Positions 1 to 8,890 of a DNA stretch of 32,649 bases are shown here, piece after piece (positions within the stretch are counted from its first letter, which is position 1; each line of letters opens with the position of its first letter). Location: the NCBI GenBank assembly GCA_028282025.1, contig JANQIT010000150.1, forward strand, positions 1-32,649, written 5' to 3'. The position numbers and the translations under genes are program-made. The notes below the pieces were generated by a model. It was not told the origin of the DNA. It worked only from the letters and a program-made list of their open reading frames with translations, and made no database searches. The stretch comes from Hwanghaeella sp. Lineage in GTDB: Bacteria; Pseudomonadota; Alphaproteobacteria; UBA8366; Aestuariispiraceae.

Positions 1-2
1 CG

Positions 3-950
3 ATGCACTGTTCGGCCAATATCGGCGAGGCGGGGGATACCTCAATCTTTTTCGGCCTGTCGGGTTCCGGCAAGACGGCGCTGTCGGCGGACGGCACACG
101 GCGGCTGATCGGCGATGACGAGCATGGCTGGTCGGACACCGGCGTTTTCAATTTCGAAGGCGGCTGCTACGCCAAGGTGATCAACCTGTCGGAAAAGATG
201 GAGCCGGAGATCTACGCCACAACCCGGCGCTTCGGCACGATCCTGGAAAACGTCGTGTTCGATCCGGAAACCCGGGTGCTCGATCTGGATGACGGCAGCC
301 TGGCGGAGAATACCCGCGCCTCCTATCCGATCGATTTCATCCCGAACATCGAGCCGAGCGGTATCGGCGGCCTGCCGAACAATATCGTCATGCTGACGGC
401 GGATGCCTTCGGGGTGCTGCCGCCGATATCGGAACTGACGCCGGATCAGGCGATGTATCATTTCCTCAGCGGTTATACGGCCCGGGTGGCCGGAACCGAA
501 CGCGGCGTGACCGAGCCGACCGCGACCTTCTCCACCTGTTTCGGTGCGCCCTTCATGCCGCGCCATCCCAGCGTCTACGCCAAGATGCTGGGGGAGAAGA
601 TGGCCAAGACCGGCGCGAAATGCTGGTTGGTCAATACGGGCTGGTCGGGCGGTTCCTATGGGACCGGGCAGCGCATGCGGATCGACTATACGCGCGCCAT
701 GGTCCGCGCGGCGGTCGAAGGCAAGCTTGCCAGCGTCGCCCGCGTGCAGGATCCGAATTTCGGCCTGCTGATCCCGGATCAGGTGCCCGACGTCCCGGCC
801 AACGTTCTGCAGCCGCGCGGCACCTGGCAGGACGGCACCGCCTACGATTCGGTCGCCGGCAACCTGCGCGGCATGTTCGAAACGAACTTCAAGCAGTTCG
901 AAAGCCACGTGCCCGACGATGTGAAGAAGGCGGGCATCTACGCGGCTTAG
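3..950 (+). CDS. pckA: Phosphoenolpyruvate carboxykinase (ATP), C-terminal part, cut by the window edge
   Basis: This enzyme converts oxaloacetate and ATP to phosphoenolpyruvate, ADP and CO2, the entry step of gluconeogenesis, in the cytoplasm. The visible 315 residues begin with MHCSANIG, an internal motif of the family, so the first ATG here is not the real start and the N-terminal ~40% lies outside the window. The kinase-1a P-loop GLSGSGKT (residues 18-25) is present, with Ser where GLSGTGKT is commoner. The kinase-2 segment LIGDDEHGW (35-43) and the substrate-binding [13 protein letters not shown] segment follow, and the C-terminus is complete. A strong intrinsic terminator lies about 30 bases after the stop, so the transcription unit ends here. 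The identification is firm; only the missing 5' end limits it. Confidence 0.97.
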   Translation: MHCSANIGEAGDTSIFFGLSGSGKTALSADGTRRLIGDDEHGWSDTGVFNFEGGCYAKVINLSEKMEPEIYATTRRFGTILENVVFDPETRVLDLDDGSLAENTRASYPIDFIPNIEPSGIGGLPNNIVMLTADAFGVLPPISELTPDQAMYHFLSGYTARVAGTERGVTEPTATFSTCFGAPFMPRHPSVYAKMLGEKMAKTGAKCWLVNTGWSGGSYGTGQRMRIDYTRAMVRAAVEGKLASVARVQDPNFGLLIPDQVPDVPANVLQPRGTWQDGTAYDSVAGNLRGMFETNFKQFESHVPDDVKKAGIYAA

Positions 951-981
951 ACAATACCGCGCACTTCTATCTTTGTTGCCG

Positions 982-1016
982 GAAGGCCGGGGCCCGTGTC
1001 CCGGCCTTCTTTTTTT
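982..1016 (+). terminator. Rho-independent terminator of pckA
   Basis: A perfect 10-bp stem (GAAGGCCGGG at 982-991 pairing with CCCGGCCTTC at 1000-1009) with an 8-base loop is followed directly by seven T residues (1010-1016). It lies 31 bases after the pckA stop and before the next gene on the same strand, so it separates pckA from the aminopeptidase gene. Confidence 0.93.
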
Positions 1017-1100
1017 GTGTTGGAGGAAGGTCCTTGCCTGCCCCGAGTGATTCGTGCGAGTGTTTGATTGATACCGCAATAGTTGTGTTTTGGGGGTGTA

Positions 1101-3797
1101 ATGCGACTTTTTGCAATGGGCGCCATTGTTGCGTTGCTGGTGTTTTCGACAAGCGCGTTCGGAAGCGACGCTGAGATCCCGCATGGAAAACTGCCGCTTG
1201 GCGCGACACCGACCGGTTATGATCTGGCCCTCACCATCGTTCCGGCCAAGGACAGATTCTCCGGACATGCCCGGATATCGGTGTCGTTGGATCGGCCGAC
1301 GAACCGGATCTGGCTGCACGGCCAGGATCTTGAAGTATCGCAGGCATCGATCGAATTAGCGTCGGGGCTGGTCGTTCCCGCACTTTTCTCGGAAGTTGGG
1401 GAAACGGGCGTCGCGAAGATCGACGCCGTTACCGCCGTCGGTCCCGGCCCCGTTACATTGGATATTCGTTATAGCGCTGCGTTCGACCAATCGCTGGAAG
1501 GGCTCTATCAGGTCAAGAAAGACGGTCAGGTCTATGCCTATACCCAGTTTCAGCCCCTATCGGCGCGCCTCGCCTTTCCCGGATTCGACGAACCGCGCTT
1601 CAAGACACCCTTCACGATCCGCCTGACGGTGCCTCAAGGTCTTACCGCCGTGTCGAACGCTCCTGTATCGGCTGAAAGGGATATCGGCGATGGGATGAAA
1701 GAGGTCGCGTTCCAGGAGACGGCCCCCATCCCGACTTATCTGGTCGCCATGGCGGTCGGCGATTTCGATGTTGTCGAATGGCGGGCGATCCCGCCGAACG
1801 ATGTGCGTTCCAGACCCATTCCGCTGCGCGGAATCGCCCCAAAGGGTAAGGGTGAGAAGCTGCGCTACGCCCTGTCGAACACGGAAGCGCTGCTGGCGAT
1901 CCTGGAGGAGTATTTCGGCTCGGAATACCCTTACGCGAAACTGGATCTTGTCGCCGCCGCAGAATTCAAGGCATGGGGAATGGAGAATGTCGGGGCGATT
2001 TTCTACCGCGAGGATCATCTGCTTCTGGATGACGATCCGTCGATCTATCAAAAGCGGGGCTATGCCTATCTTCACGCCCATGAATTGGCGCATAGCTGGT
2101 TCGGCAATTTGGTGACCCCCGCCTGGTGGGACGACCTCTGGCTGAACGAAGCCTTCGCGACCTGGATGAGCGACTATGCCGTAAGCCGCTGGAATCCCAA
2201 TGACTATGACAATCGCGGCGGCATCCGCAGAGGCAATCGCGCGAAATGGAGCGACCGGCTGATTAGCGCCCGGCAGATACGGCAGCCGATTGAAAGCAAT
2301 CACGATATAGCCAGCGCCTTCGATTCGATCACCTATTCCAAGGGTGGAAGCGTTCTCGCCATGGTCGAGCGCTACATGACGCCGGATGTATTCAGGAACG
2401 GCGTGCGGCGGTTCATGGCCAAACACAGGCATGGCGTCGCCACGTCGCGGGATTTTTTCACCGCATTGTCGGAAACGGCGCGCGACCCCGGGATTCTGCG
2501 TGCGTTCCGGTCCTTCCTCGATCAGCCGGGCACTCCCAGGGTCGCGGTCGCCTGGTCTTGCAGCGCCGGCGGTGGGGCGACGGCGGAACTGCGCCAGTCA
2601 CGCAGCCTGCCGCTTGGGTCGGCCGGCATCGGCCGGCGGACATGGTCGCTGCCCATGTGCGTCTCGTATGGCGATGACGAGACGACCCATAGTCAATGCA
2701 CCTTGATGGAGACGGCCAGCGCGACGCTCCCACTCCCCATGTCCGGATGTCCGACATGGGTTCATCCGAACAGCGCTGGCGCGGCCTATCTCAACTTTGA
2801 CTTTCCGGAAGGGGGTTGGGACGCGTTGATCCGCCGTCTTGCGGATATGCCCGCGCCGGAGGCGCTGGCGGCCATGTCCAGCTTGCAGGCGGCGTATGAA
2901 AGCGGCCGCGCGGATAGTGATACCGTCTTACGCGCCGCTGAAATTCTCGCCCAGTCGCCGCATTGGGATGTTGCAAGCGCCCCGTTTCAGGTACTGCGCG
3001 ATATCAAGAACTTCATTCTTCCGCGTGGCGAGCGGGAAGATTTCAAACGTCTGATGCAAGAGATTTACCGGCCGGCGATTGCGCGTTTCGACCTGTCCGA
3101 CGCCGCGCTCGCCCGGTCGGCGTCCGATACGGACCAAGCATTGCTACGTGGGGATCTGATCTGGTTCATGGCCGTGGATGCCGAGGAGCCTGCGCTGCGC
3201 CGGCAGCTTACCCGTCTGGCCGTCGCCTATCTTGGCGGCGACGACTTCGGCCGGATCGACTCGTCGGTTCTGCATCCGAACCTTCACCGCGTCGCCCTGG
3301 TCGCCGCCGCCGGGGAAGCGGGTCTGCCGTTTGTCCGGAAACTCGCGGGCCTGATGCGAACCAGTAGCGATGCGACTCTCCGCGAACATGCCTTGCGGGC
3401 CCTTGCGCATCAGACGGACCCGGAGAGTGCAGCCTGGCTGCGCGACCTGATGATGGATCCGGAGACATCCCGGTACGACGCCTCGCAGTTGCTGCGATAT
3501 CAGGCCAGGCGGGCCGACAATGGGCCGGCCATCTTCGCCTGGCTGAAAGAACACTACGACGCCTATACAAACCGGATTCCCCGGTCTCATGTGGCGTGGA
3601 TGCCTTGGCGTGTTTTTGCTGTCTGCGAGCGATCCGCCCGGAACGATATCGCCGCATTTTTCGAAACGCGGGTCCAGGATCACCGGGGCGGGCCGCGGGC
3701 GCTCAGAAACGTGCTGGAAGCCATCGACATTTGCGTGGCCTATTCCGAAGCGCAGCGGGAAGACGCGCTTGCGGCGCTGGCGCGTCGCCGATCCTGA
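1101..3797 (+). CDS. Secreted M1-family zinc aminopeptidase
   Basis: Zinc metallopeptidase of the M1 (aminopeptidase N/ERAP-like) family that removes N-terminal residues from peptides. The ATG at 1101 is chosen because a GGGGGTG ribosome-binding stretch sits just upstream and because it opens a clear signal peptide (MRLFAMGAIVALLVFSTSAFG), so the 898-residue protein is probably exported to the periplasm. Visible motifs are PGFDEP (about 160-165), the exopeptidase motif as GMEN (293-296, Gly instead of Ala before Met), zinc site HELAH (327-331) followed by SWFGN, the third ligand Glu in NEAFATW (about 350), and the proton-donor Tyr region TYSKGGSVL. The C-terminal third is helical and repeat-like, as in ERAP-type enzymes. 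It is the only gene of its transcription unit; the next gene is convergent 15 bases away. Confidence 0.93.
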   Translation: MRLFAMGAIVALLVFSTSAFGSDAEIPHGKLPLGATPTGYDLALTIVPAKDRFSGHARISVSLDRPTNRIWLHGQDLEVSQASIELASGLVVPALFSEVGETGVAKIDAVTAVGPGPVTLDIRYSAAFDQSLEGLYQVKKDGQVYAYTQFQPLSARLAFPGFDEPRFKTPFTIRLTVPQGLTAVSNAPVSAERDIGDGMKEVAFQETAPIPTYLVAMAVGDFDVVEWRAIPPNDVRSRPIPLRGIAPKGKGEKLRYALSNTEALLAILEEYFGSEYPYAKLDLVAAAEFKAWGMENVGAIFYREDHLLLDDDPSIYQKRGYAYLHAHELAHSWFGNLVTPAWWDDLWLNEAFATWMSDYAVSRWNPNDYDNRGGIRRGNRAKWSDRLISARQIRQPIESNHDIASAFDSITYSKGGSVLAMVERYMTPDVFRNGVRRFMAKHRHGVATSRDFFTALSETARDPGILRAFRSFLDQPGTPRVAVAWSCSAGGGATAELRQSRSLPLGSAGIGRRTWSLPMCVSYGDDETTHSQCTLMETASATLPLPMSGCPTWVHPNSAGAAYLNFDFPEGGWDALIRRLADMPAPEALAAMSSLQAAYESGRADSDTVLRAAEILAQSPHWDVASAPFQVLRDIKNFILPRGEREDFKRLMQEIYRPAIARFDLSDAALARSASDTDQALLRGDLIWFMAVDAEEPALRRQLTRLAVAYLGGDDFGRIDSSVLHPNLHRVALVAAAGEAGLPFVRKLAGLMRTSSDATLREHALRALAHQTDPESAAWLRDLMMDPETSRYDASQLLRYQARRADNGPAIFAWLKEHYDAYTNRIPRSHVAWMPWRVFAVCERSARNDIAAFFETRVQDHRGGPRALRNVLEAIDICVAYSEAQREDALAALARRRS

Positions 3798-3812
3798 CCA
3801 TGCGCCGGCCGC

Positions 3813-4439
3813 TTATCCGCCTGGCGCCAGGACCAGCCGGGGGGCCGGCTGCTGGATGGACTCGATGTTCCAGACATATTGCGTGGGCGCGCCCTGGATT
3901 ACCTGATTGGCGTTGTGGTCCAGCACCCGCGCGTCCGTCCAGAGGCGGACCACGCCGCGCGTGTTGAACCCCTTGGCCACCAGTTCGTCGCGATATTGCT
4001 TGTTCGGGCGGTCTCCGGCGATGGTGATCAGCCCCTGGGCGTCCCGCTTGATGGTCATGAAGGGCGCGTTGCGACGCACGAAGCTGAAGGAAGGCCGCTC
4101 CAGGATATTGCTTTGCCGGCGGTATTTGACCCGGTAGCGGCCCTGACCGACATATTCCACATCGGAGAAACCGGAATCCCGGCGCAGGTCGCTGTCATAA
4201 ACCTGAATCTCGTCGGCGTCGTCGGCACTGACATCGCCCGCACCGATCTTGCGCAGGAAATTGAAGGCCAGCAGGTCGCCTTCGTAGATAAAGGCGTAGT
4301 CGCCGTCGCGCTGCATGTTGATCTGCAACGTGAACCGGTCCGGCAGATAGCAGCCCGACAGGATGGCAGCCGTCAGCAACAGCGTGCCGAGCCTGACCCA
4401 CAAGCGGTTTCGGTGTGTGCCGGGAACCATCCGGGACAT
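3813..4439 (-). CDS. Conserved hypothetical outer-membrane-type lipoprotein
   Basis: I do not recognise a named family. The 208-residue product starts with a basic stretch and a hydrophobic segment ending in a lipobox (LTAAILSGC, Cys about 30), so it is very likely a lipoprotein. The mature part is polar with alternating strand-like patterns (QINMQRDGDYAFIYEGDL, YVGQGRYRVKYRR), suggesting a periplasmic beta-sandwich domain. AAGGAG lies six bases before the ATG, which fixes the start. Two further small lipoprotein genes lie upstream on the same strand (4515-4703 and 4781-5017), each separated by about 75 bases, so the three may form one transcription unit. It converges with the M1 peptidase gene. 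The lipoprotein call is strong; the function is unknown. Confidence 0.8.
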   Translation of the reverse strand: MSRMVPGTHRNRLWVRLGTLLLTAAILSGCYLPDRFTLQINMQRDGDYAFIYEGDLLAFNFLRKIGAGDVSADDADEIQVYDSDLRRDSGFSDVEYVGQGRYRVKYRRQSNILERPSFSFVRRNAPFMTIKRDAQGLITIAGDRPNKQYRDELVAKGFNTRGVVRLWTDARVLDHNANQVIQGAPTQYVWNIESIQQPAPRLVLAPGG

Positions 4440-4514
4440 GGGCGTCTCCTTGTATTCCGGACAGGCTATAGCATGTTTCGCGCGCCCGGAAAGACTTCGG
4501 TCGGGCGCGTATCC

Positions 4515-4703
4515 CTAGTATCCGCTGCTGGCTTCTTCCCGGAGACGCTTTCTGCGCGCGGCGATCGCCGCCACGTCATCGACGACCCGGGGTTTGATTC
4601 GGGGCTTTTTCGCGACGGTCGTTCGGCAGGCCGGCAACAGGGCCAGCACGCCCGCAGCGGCGGCCCAGGTCAGAACGCGGCGTCGGGTGGTCAGGTTTTG
4701 CAT
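4515..4703 (-). CDS. Tiny lipoprotein with Arg-rich (Tat-like) signal
   Basis: A 62-residue product beginning MQNLTTRRRVLTWAAAAG and continuing to the lipobox LALLPAC (Cys 26). The TTRRRVL segment before the hydrophobic core resembles a twin-arginine signal, although the hydrophobic stretch also fits Sec. The mature part is only about 36 residues, highly basic then mixed (KKPRIKPRV, ARRKRLREEASSGY). A GGAG lies about 12 bases before the ATG, a rather long spacing. The architecture parallels the next upstream gene. Function is unknown; it could be a small accessory or entericidin-like lipoprotein, but no family motif was recognised. Confidence 0.6.
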   Translation of the reverse strand: MQNLTTRRRVLTWAAAAGVLALLPACRTTVAKKPRIKPRVVDDVAAIAARRKRLREEASSGY

Positions 4704-4780
4704 CGGTCGAGCACTCCGATTGTCAACGGTTGTTGAAGAATCAGAGTACGCCGCGCCTGCGGAAGGCGCTGCGACGGCCG

Positions 4781-5017
4781 TCACAGGGCGCGGTATTTGC
4801 CGCGAATTGAGGCTATCCCGGACGCCGCCCCGGGGTCTCGTGCTGCATAGGACGCACCATCGGATGCCGGTAGGACTGCGGGGTTTGCGAAGGATTGCTT
4901 CTTCGGCACCGGCACCGTGCGGGTGATCTGGCAGGCGCTCAGCAAAGCAGCGGCGGTGGCGGCGGCCAGCCCCCTTACGGCCCCTCTGCGGGAAAGGTGT
5001 TTTGGGTGCGCGGTCAT
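4781..5017 (-). CDS. Small lipoprotein with Arg-rich (Tat-like) signal
   Basis: A 78-residue product whose N-terminus MTAHPKHLSRRGAVRGLAA leads into a short Ala/Leu core and the lipobox ALLSAC (Cys 29). SRRGAV resembles a twin-arginine motif. The mature part (about 50 residues) is polar, with the segment PVPKKQSFANPAV. GGAG about eight bases upstream supports the ATG at 5017 rather than the in-frame ATG further upstream. It is the first of three same-strand lipoprotein genes and lies downstream of the methyltransferase gene on that strand. No function could be assigned. Confidence 0.6.
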   Translation of the reverse strand: MTAHPKHLSRRGAVRGLAAATAAALLSACQITRTVPVPKKQSFANPAVLPASDGASYAARDPGAASGIASIRGKYRAL

Positions 5018-5110
5018 GATCGCGGTCTCCAAGCCATGGCGTCGTTCGAAACCGATAGGTTGGTTGCCTTGTGGGGCGCACCAACCCACGATCCATGACA
5101 GGTGCGTGAA

Positions 5111-5905
5111 TTAGGGCAGGGTAATCCGGGAACGCGCCGGGAGCTCGCCTGCCGGGTCATGGAAGACCGCCGGTTCCGCCCCCCGCGCCGCGCCCACCGC
5201 GCCCGGCAGGGCGACGAGCTTCCGTCGGGTCACCTTACGCGCGGCGGAGGGCGCATAGACCTGCTTGGTGGCGTCCAGCATGATCACCCCGCCCAGGCGC
5301 GGCACCGCCCGCGCCGCGACCCGCTCGACGGGGGCGGCGAGCGGCAGCCAGACCCGGCTGCCGAACGGGGGCATGTAGAGCGCCCGCCTGGAATCCGCCG
5401 GTTCGAACTGCGTCTCGCGGAGCAGACGCTCAAGCTGCGCCAGACTGAAGGGTTTGCCATGTCCGAACGGGGTCCGTTCGTTGCGCGCCCACAGCCCCCG
5501 GCGCGACGGGACGATCACGATCATCCGGCCTACGCCGTTCAGGACCCGCCAGCATTCCTGCAGCATGTCGCGCATGCGTTCGGTGTTTTCCAGGGTGTGC
5601 ACCAGCAGCAGCCGGTCCACCGACAGATCCGGGAACGGCAGGTGCGTCTCTTCGCTCAGGGCGACCAGGCCGGGCTCCTGGCGCGGCCAGTGGGTGACGC
5701 CCTGATAGGCCGGCATGACGGCCATGACGCGCTCCGCCTCCGGGCGGAACATTTTCAGATACGGGGTCGCGTATCCCAGGCCGACGACCACGTCTCCCTG
5801 GGTGCTTGGCCACAGGGCGCGGAGCTTCTTCTGGATCAAGGCGCGCGCCTGCGCCCCCATGCGGGAGCGGTAAAACGCGTTAAGATCGATCACATCTGTC
5901 CACAT
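5111..5905 (-). CDS. SAM-dependent methyltransferase-like protein (type 11 fold)
   Basis: A 264-residue protein with a class I methyltransferase pattern: a glycine-rich first strand (DVVVGLGYATPYL, about 38-50) in place of the usual GxGxG, an acidic second-strand region replaced by RVMAVMPAYQG, LPFPDLSVDRLLLVHTLEN (about 90-108) at the motif-II position, and the typical CWRVLNGVGRMIVIVPSRRGLW strand-helix after it. The consensus loop is weak, so binding of S-adenosylmethionine is inferred. Proteins of this type are often found near gloB in Alphaproteobacteria, and gloB lies 1.1 kb away here. Its basic Ala/Arg-rich tail (from about 215) looks disordered. Its start abuts the divergent small membrane gene. 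Substrate is unknown. Confidence 0.82.
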   Translation of the reverse strand: MWTDVIDLNAFYRSRMGAQARALIQKKLRALWPSTQGDVVVGLGYATPYLKMFRPEAERVMAVMPAYQGVTHWPRQEPGLVALSEETHLPFPDLSVDRLLLVHTLENTERMRDMLQECWRVLNGVGRMIVIVPSRRGLWARNERTPFGHGKPFSLAQLERLLRETQFEPADSRRALYMPPFGSRVWLPLAAPVERVAARAVPRLGGVIMLDATKQVYAPSAARKVTRRKLVALPGAVGAARGAEPAVFHDPAGELPARSRITLP

Positions 5906-5984
5906 GCCTGAGACCCGCGAACCGTACCGCCATGCGCACGTTTGTTTAAATCCAAGCCGTTATGGCTTTTTCCGTCCGGAACAA

Positions 5985-6311
5985 ATGGGATACTATGCGA
6001 CACGCGCCGCGGATCAAAGCATGCGATCATCGGCGTTGCGCAACAGGGGCCGGGAAGAACAGGTGCCGAAACAGTCTGGATCATCGTCCGAATCCCGATC
6101 TCCGTACTGGCTGAGGCTGGCGCGGGTCGCGATCCAGCGCAAGCCGGCGCTCTTTCTCGGCGTCATCACCATCTGTCTGGCGTTGACCGTGCTGTATTCC
6201 TGGCAGCAGATCCGCAACGGGGAACTGTCCGGCATCGTGCTGGTCGGCGCGAATCTCTGCCTTTTCGTGATCGCGCTTGTCTATGTCGCCGACGATCTGC
6301 AGCAGCGCTAA
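5985..6311 (+). CDS. Small two-helix membrane protein
   Basis: I do not recognise a family. The C-terminal 80 residues carry two clear transmembrane segments (ALFLGVITICLALTVLYSW and GIVLVGANLCLFVIALVYVA) separated by a short charged loop, and end in DDLQQR. The start is uncertain. The frame opens at 5904, overlapping the divergent methyltransferase start; ATG codons lie at 5985 and 6021; a GTG at 6063 has the best ribosome-binding match (GGGAAG about five bases before it). The membrane portion is in every version. Codon use before 6063 is poorer than after it, so the shorter form is quite possible. Confidence 0.55.
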   Translation: MGYYATRAADQSMRSSALRNRGREEQVPKQSGSSSESRSPYWLRLARVAIQRKPALFLGVITICLALTVLYSWQQIRNGELSGIVLVGANLCLFVIALVYVADDLQQR

Positions 6312-6532
6312 GGTATCGAAACCTTTCCGGGTGGACGGCGTTCTCTTCAGTCTATGCCGCATCGGCGGCAAGGGCTTTCACATCGGCGCGAGCCGCGGGG
6401 CCTGAAAGCGCAATCTCCGCCCGGGCGCGGATTCACCGCCTTGATTCGGCGACGCCGTTATGCCTTCCTGCGCGCAATATTAGCACGCCGCCGCTTGGTG
6501 CGTATTTCGGATAATGCGTTGGAGCAGGAATT

Positions 6533-7000
6533 ATGAAAAAACTCGCCACCGCCGCTTTCCTGGCGCTTCTTCTTTTGCCTCAAACCGCCGCCGCGCAAGG
6601 CGCCAGCAAGGAATCGGTGCTGCGCTATATGGAACTGACGAACGCCGATCAGGGTATCGAGCAGATGGGGGCTGTTGTCTTTCAGCAATTGGCCAATCAG
6701 CTACGCACCCAGAACCCGGCGATTACCGATGACACGCTGCGCAGCGTGGGAGAGGCGATCAAGGCCGTCCTGTACGCCAATATCGATCAGTATAGAGAGT
6801 CGGTCATCAGGGCGATTCAGTCCGTCCTGACCGAAGAGGAGGTCCAGGCGGTCAACGCATTCTATTCCTCTGAACTGGGTCAATCCTTCAACGCAAAGCG
6901 CGCCCGCATCTCGCAGGCCGGTGCTGCGATGAACCGGGAGTGGATCGCCTCTCTGCAACCGGACCTGAACCAAGCGATTCAACAGGCCCTGGGCCAGTAG
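6533..7000 (+). CDS. DUF2059 family secreted protein
   Basis: A 155-residue exported protein. The signal peptide is MKKLATAAFLALLLLPQTAAAQ, preceded by a GGAG/AGGA ribosome-binding site. The mature protein is helical, with the DUF2059 hallmark near its C-terminus: LTEEEVQAVNAFYSSELGQ (about 100-118) followed by a helix with SFNAKRARISQAG. The family is widespread in Proteobacteria, is predicted periplasmic, and has no established biochemical role. gloB follows 23 bases downstream on the same strand, so the two may be cotranscribed. Confidence 0.88.
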   Translation: MKKLATAAFLALLLLPQTAAAQGASKESVLRYMELTNADQGIEQMGAVVFQQLANQLRTQNPAITDDTLRSVGEAIKAVLYANIDQYRESVIRAIQSVLTEEEVQAVNAFYSSELGQSFNAKRARISQAGAAMNREWIASLQPDLNQAIQQALGQ

Positions 7001-7023
7001 TACGGGAACGGGGAGGGAACGCC

Positions 7024-7788
7024 GTGATCGAAATTCATCAAATACCTGTTTTGAGCGATAACTATGTCTATCTGATCCGCGATCAGCGCAGCGGCTCGGT
7101 CGGCGTGGTCGACCCCGCCGTTGCAGAGCCTGTAATGGAAGCGGCCGGCCGTCTCGGCTGGAAGATCACGCATATCCTCAACACCCATCATCACGGCGAC
7201 CATGTCGGCGGAAACAGGAAGATCAAGGCTGCGACCGGATGCGTCATTGTCGGCCCGCGCGCCGATGCAGGCCGGATACCGGGGATAGATGTGCAAGTGG
7301 GCGACGGCGATTTTTACGATTTCGGCGGCGCACGCGCGACCGTGTACGATGTTCCGGGACATACCCGCGGGCACATCGCCTTCTGGTTTGCCGAATCCAC
7401 CGCCCTGTTCTGCGGCGACACCTTGTTCGCCCTCGGTTGCGGGCGGATGTTCGAGGGGAATCCGGATCAGTTCTGGACCTCGCTTTGCAAGCTGCGCGAC
7501 CTGCCGGACGAGACCCGGGTTTTTTGCGCCCATGAATATACCCAGGCGAATGCCCGCTTCGCGCTGTCCGTCGATGGGGACAATGCGGCGCTGGTCGAGC
7601 GGTCGAACCGTATCGACGCGGCCCGTGCGGAGAACAAACCCACCGTTCCGTCGCTTCTGGGCGAGGAAAAGGCCACCAACCCCTTCCTGCGCGTCGACGA
7701 TGCGTCGCTGGCGGCGAATGTCGGCCTGGCCGGTCATGACCCCGTCGCCGTGTTCGCCGAGGTGCGCGCGCGCAAGGACAATTTCTAG
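7024..7788 (+). CDS. gloB: Hydroxyacylglutathione hydrolase (glyoxalase II)
   Basis: Metallo-beta-lactamase fold enzyme that hydrolyses S-lactoylglutathione to D-lactate and glutathione, the second step of cytoplasmic methylglyoxal detoxification. The 254-residue length is typical. The metal-binding motif THHHGDH (about 57-63) is intact, with further ligands in VPGHTRGH (about 113-120), the FCGDTLF Asp (about 134-140) and the CAHEYTQ His (about 171-177). The C-terminal glutathione-binding segment (ENKPTVPSLLGEEKATNPFLR) is present. The GTG at 7024 is chosen because GGAGGG precedes it by six bases and MIEIHQIPVLSDNYVYL is the normal N-terminus. A glutathione S-transferase gene follows after 29 bases, consistent with a glutathione-linked detoxification group. 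Confidence 0.96.
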   Translation: MIEIHQIPVLSDNYVYLIRDQRSGSVGVVDPAVAEPVMEAAGRLGWKITHILNTHHHGDHVGGNRKIKAATGCVIVGPRADAGRIPGIDVQVGDGDFYDFGGARATVYDVPGHTRGHIAFWFAESTALFCGDTLFALGCGRMFEGNPDQFWTSLCKLRDLPDETRVFCAHEYTQANARFALSVDGDNAALVERSNRIDAARAENKPTVPSLLGEEKATNPFLRVDDASLAANVGLAGHDPVAVFAEVRARKDNF

Positions 7789-7817
7789 ATTCTGTTAAAG
7801 TAAGGAAGACCGTTACC

Positions 7818-8408
7818 ATGAAGCTGCATCATAACCCCGCCTCTCCCTATACGCGTAAGGTCATGCTGATCGCGCACGAGACCGGCCTGGCCGACCGGAT
7901 CGAACTGATGCCAATCGTGGTGTGGGAAGAAGCCGCGCGGCTGCGGGTGGACAACCCGCTTGGCAAGATACCGGCTTTGATCCTCGACGACGGGTCCTGC
8001 CTGTTCGATTCGTCCGTGATCTGCTCCTTCCTGGACAGCCTTCACGACGGACCGAAGATGGTTCCCGACGGGGCGGACCGCTGGCGTGTCGAACGGCTGC
8101 ATGCGCTGGCCCAGGGCATGACGGATGCCGCGCTGGTCCTGCGGTCCGATGTGACGCGGGAGTTGCCGGCGGACTGGTATTCGAACCGGATGCGCGACAC
8201 GGTGAACAGCGCCCTGGACGAGGCGGAACGCCTGGTTCCCTCGTTCGACCGGGCCGTCGATCTCGGCACCTGCGCGCTTGGCGCCGGTCTGGGTTATCTG
8301 GATTTCCGTTTTCCCGACTTCGGCTGGCGCGACGGGCGTCCGGCGCTTGCCGCCTGGTACGAGGAGTTCGCCCGGCGTCCTTCGATGCAGGCGACATCCG
8401 CGTCCTGA
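7818..8408 (+). CDS. Glutathione S-transferase family protein
   Basis: A 196-residue GST. The N-terminal thioredoxin fold shows the active-site loop HHNPASPYTRKV (4-15), the cis-Pro motif GKIPAL (about 49-54) and the glutathione gamma-glutamyl-binding segment FDSSVICSFLD (about 62-72), with Asp where Glu is more usual. The C-terminal domain is helical. AAGGAAG precedes the ATG. It lies between gloB and a cupin gene on the same strand. Substrate is unknown; a role in glutathione conjugation or dehalogenation is only a family-level inference. Confidence 0.92.
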   Translation: MKLHHNPASPYTRKVMLIAHETGLADRIELMPIVVWEEAARLRVDNPLGKIPALILDDGSCLFDSSVICSFLDSLHDGPKMVPDGADRWRVERLHALAQGMTDAALVLRSDVTRELPADWYSNRMRDTVNSALDEAERLVPSFDRAVDLGTCALGAGLGYLDFRFPDFGWRDGRPALAAWYEEFARRPSMQATSAS

Positions 8409-8422
8409 CCGGACCCGGTTAC

Positions 8423-8890
8423 GTGCCCGGTACCGACGGCAACGGGGCGGCGCCGCCGCTCACCGCCGAGACCATCATCAAGGTCTTGGAGCTGAAGCGT
8501 CATCCTGAAGGCGGCTGGTACCGGGAGGTGTTTCGCGCTCCCGACGGGCCGTCGGGCCCCGGTGCGATCACCTCAATCTATTTCCTGCTCACCAGGGGCG
8601 ACCGGTCGCATTGGCACCGTGTGTTGGAGTCCGACGAGGTCTGGAATTATCACGGCGGCGCGCCCTTGCTGTTGAAGCAGGCGAAACAGGGCGGGCCGGT
8701 CACGGAACTGGTGTTGGGCCTGGACATTACCGGCGGACAGCATCCGCAATGGACGATCCCCGCCGGACAGTGGCAGGCCGCAGAAAGTCTCGGTGACTGG
8801 ACCCTGGTCGGCTGCAGCGTCGGACCGGCCTTCCAATTCTCAAATTTCGAATTGGCGCCGCCCGGCTGGCGTCCGGACCGGACTCAATAG
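8423..8890 (+). CDS. Cupin_5 (DUF985) family protein
   Basis: A 155-residue RmlC-like cupin of the DUF985 group. Family signatures are HPEGGWYREVFRA (about 28-40), ITSIYFLLTRGDRSHWHRV (about 52-70, His pair at the usual metal site), DEVWNYHGGAPL and the terminal VGPAFQFSNFELA. There is no in-frame ATG before the conserved domain, so the GTG at 8423, fifteen bases after the GST stop, is the likely start; no strong ribosome-binding site is seen, which suggests translational coupling with the GST gene. Its stop overlaps the convergent acyl-CoA dehydrogenase stop by seven bases. Biochemical role is unknown. Confidence 0.87.
   Translation: MPGTDGNGAAPPLTAETIIKVLELKRHPEGGWYREVFRAPDGPSGPGAITSIYFLLTRGDRSHWHRVLESDEVWNYHGGAPLLLKQAKQGGPVTELVLGLDITGGQHPQWTIPAGQWQAAESLGDWTLVGCSVGPAFQFSNFELAPPGWRPDRTQ

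Noticed and set aside
42-1319. Long minus-strand open frame (425 codons) opposite pckA
   Set aside because: It is antisense to an unambiguous pckA and its terminator, is His/Arg-rich in the way GC-rich shadows are, and matches no family.
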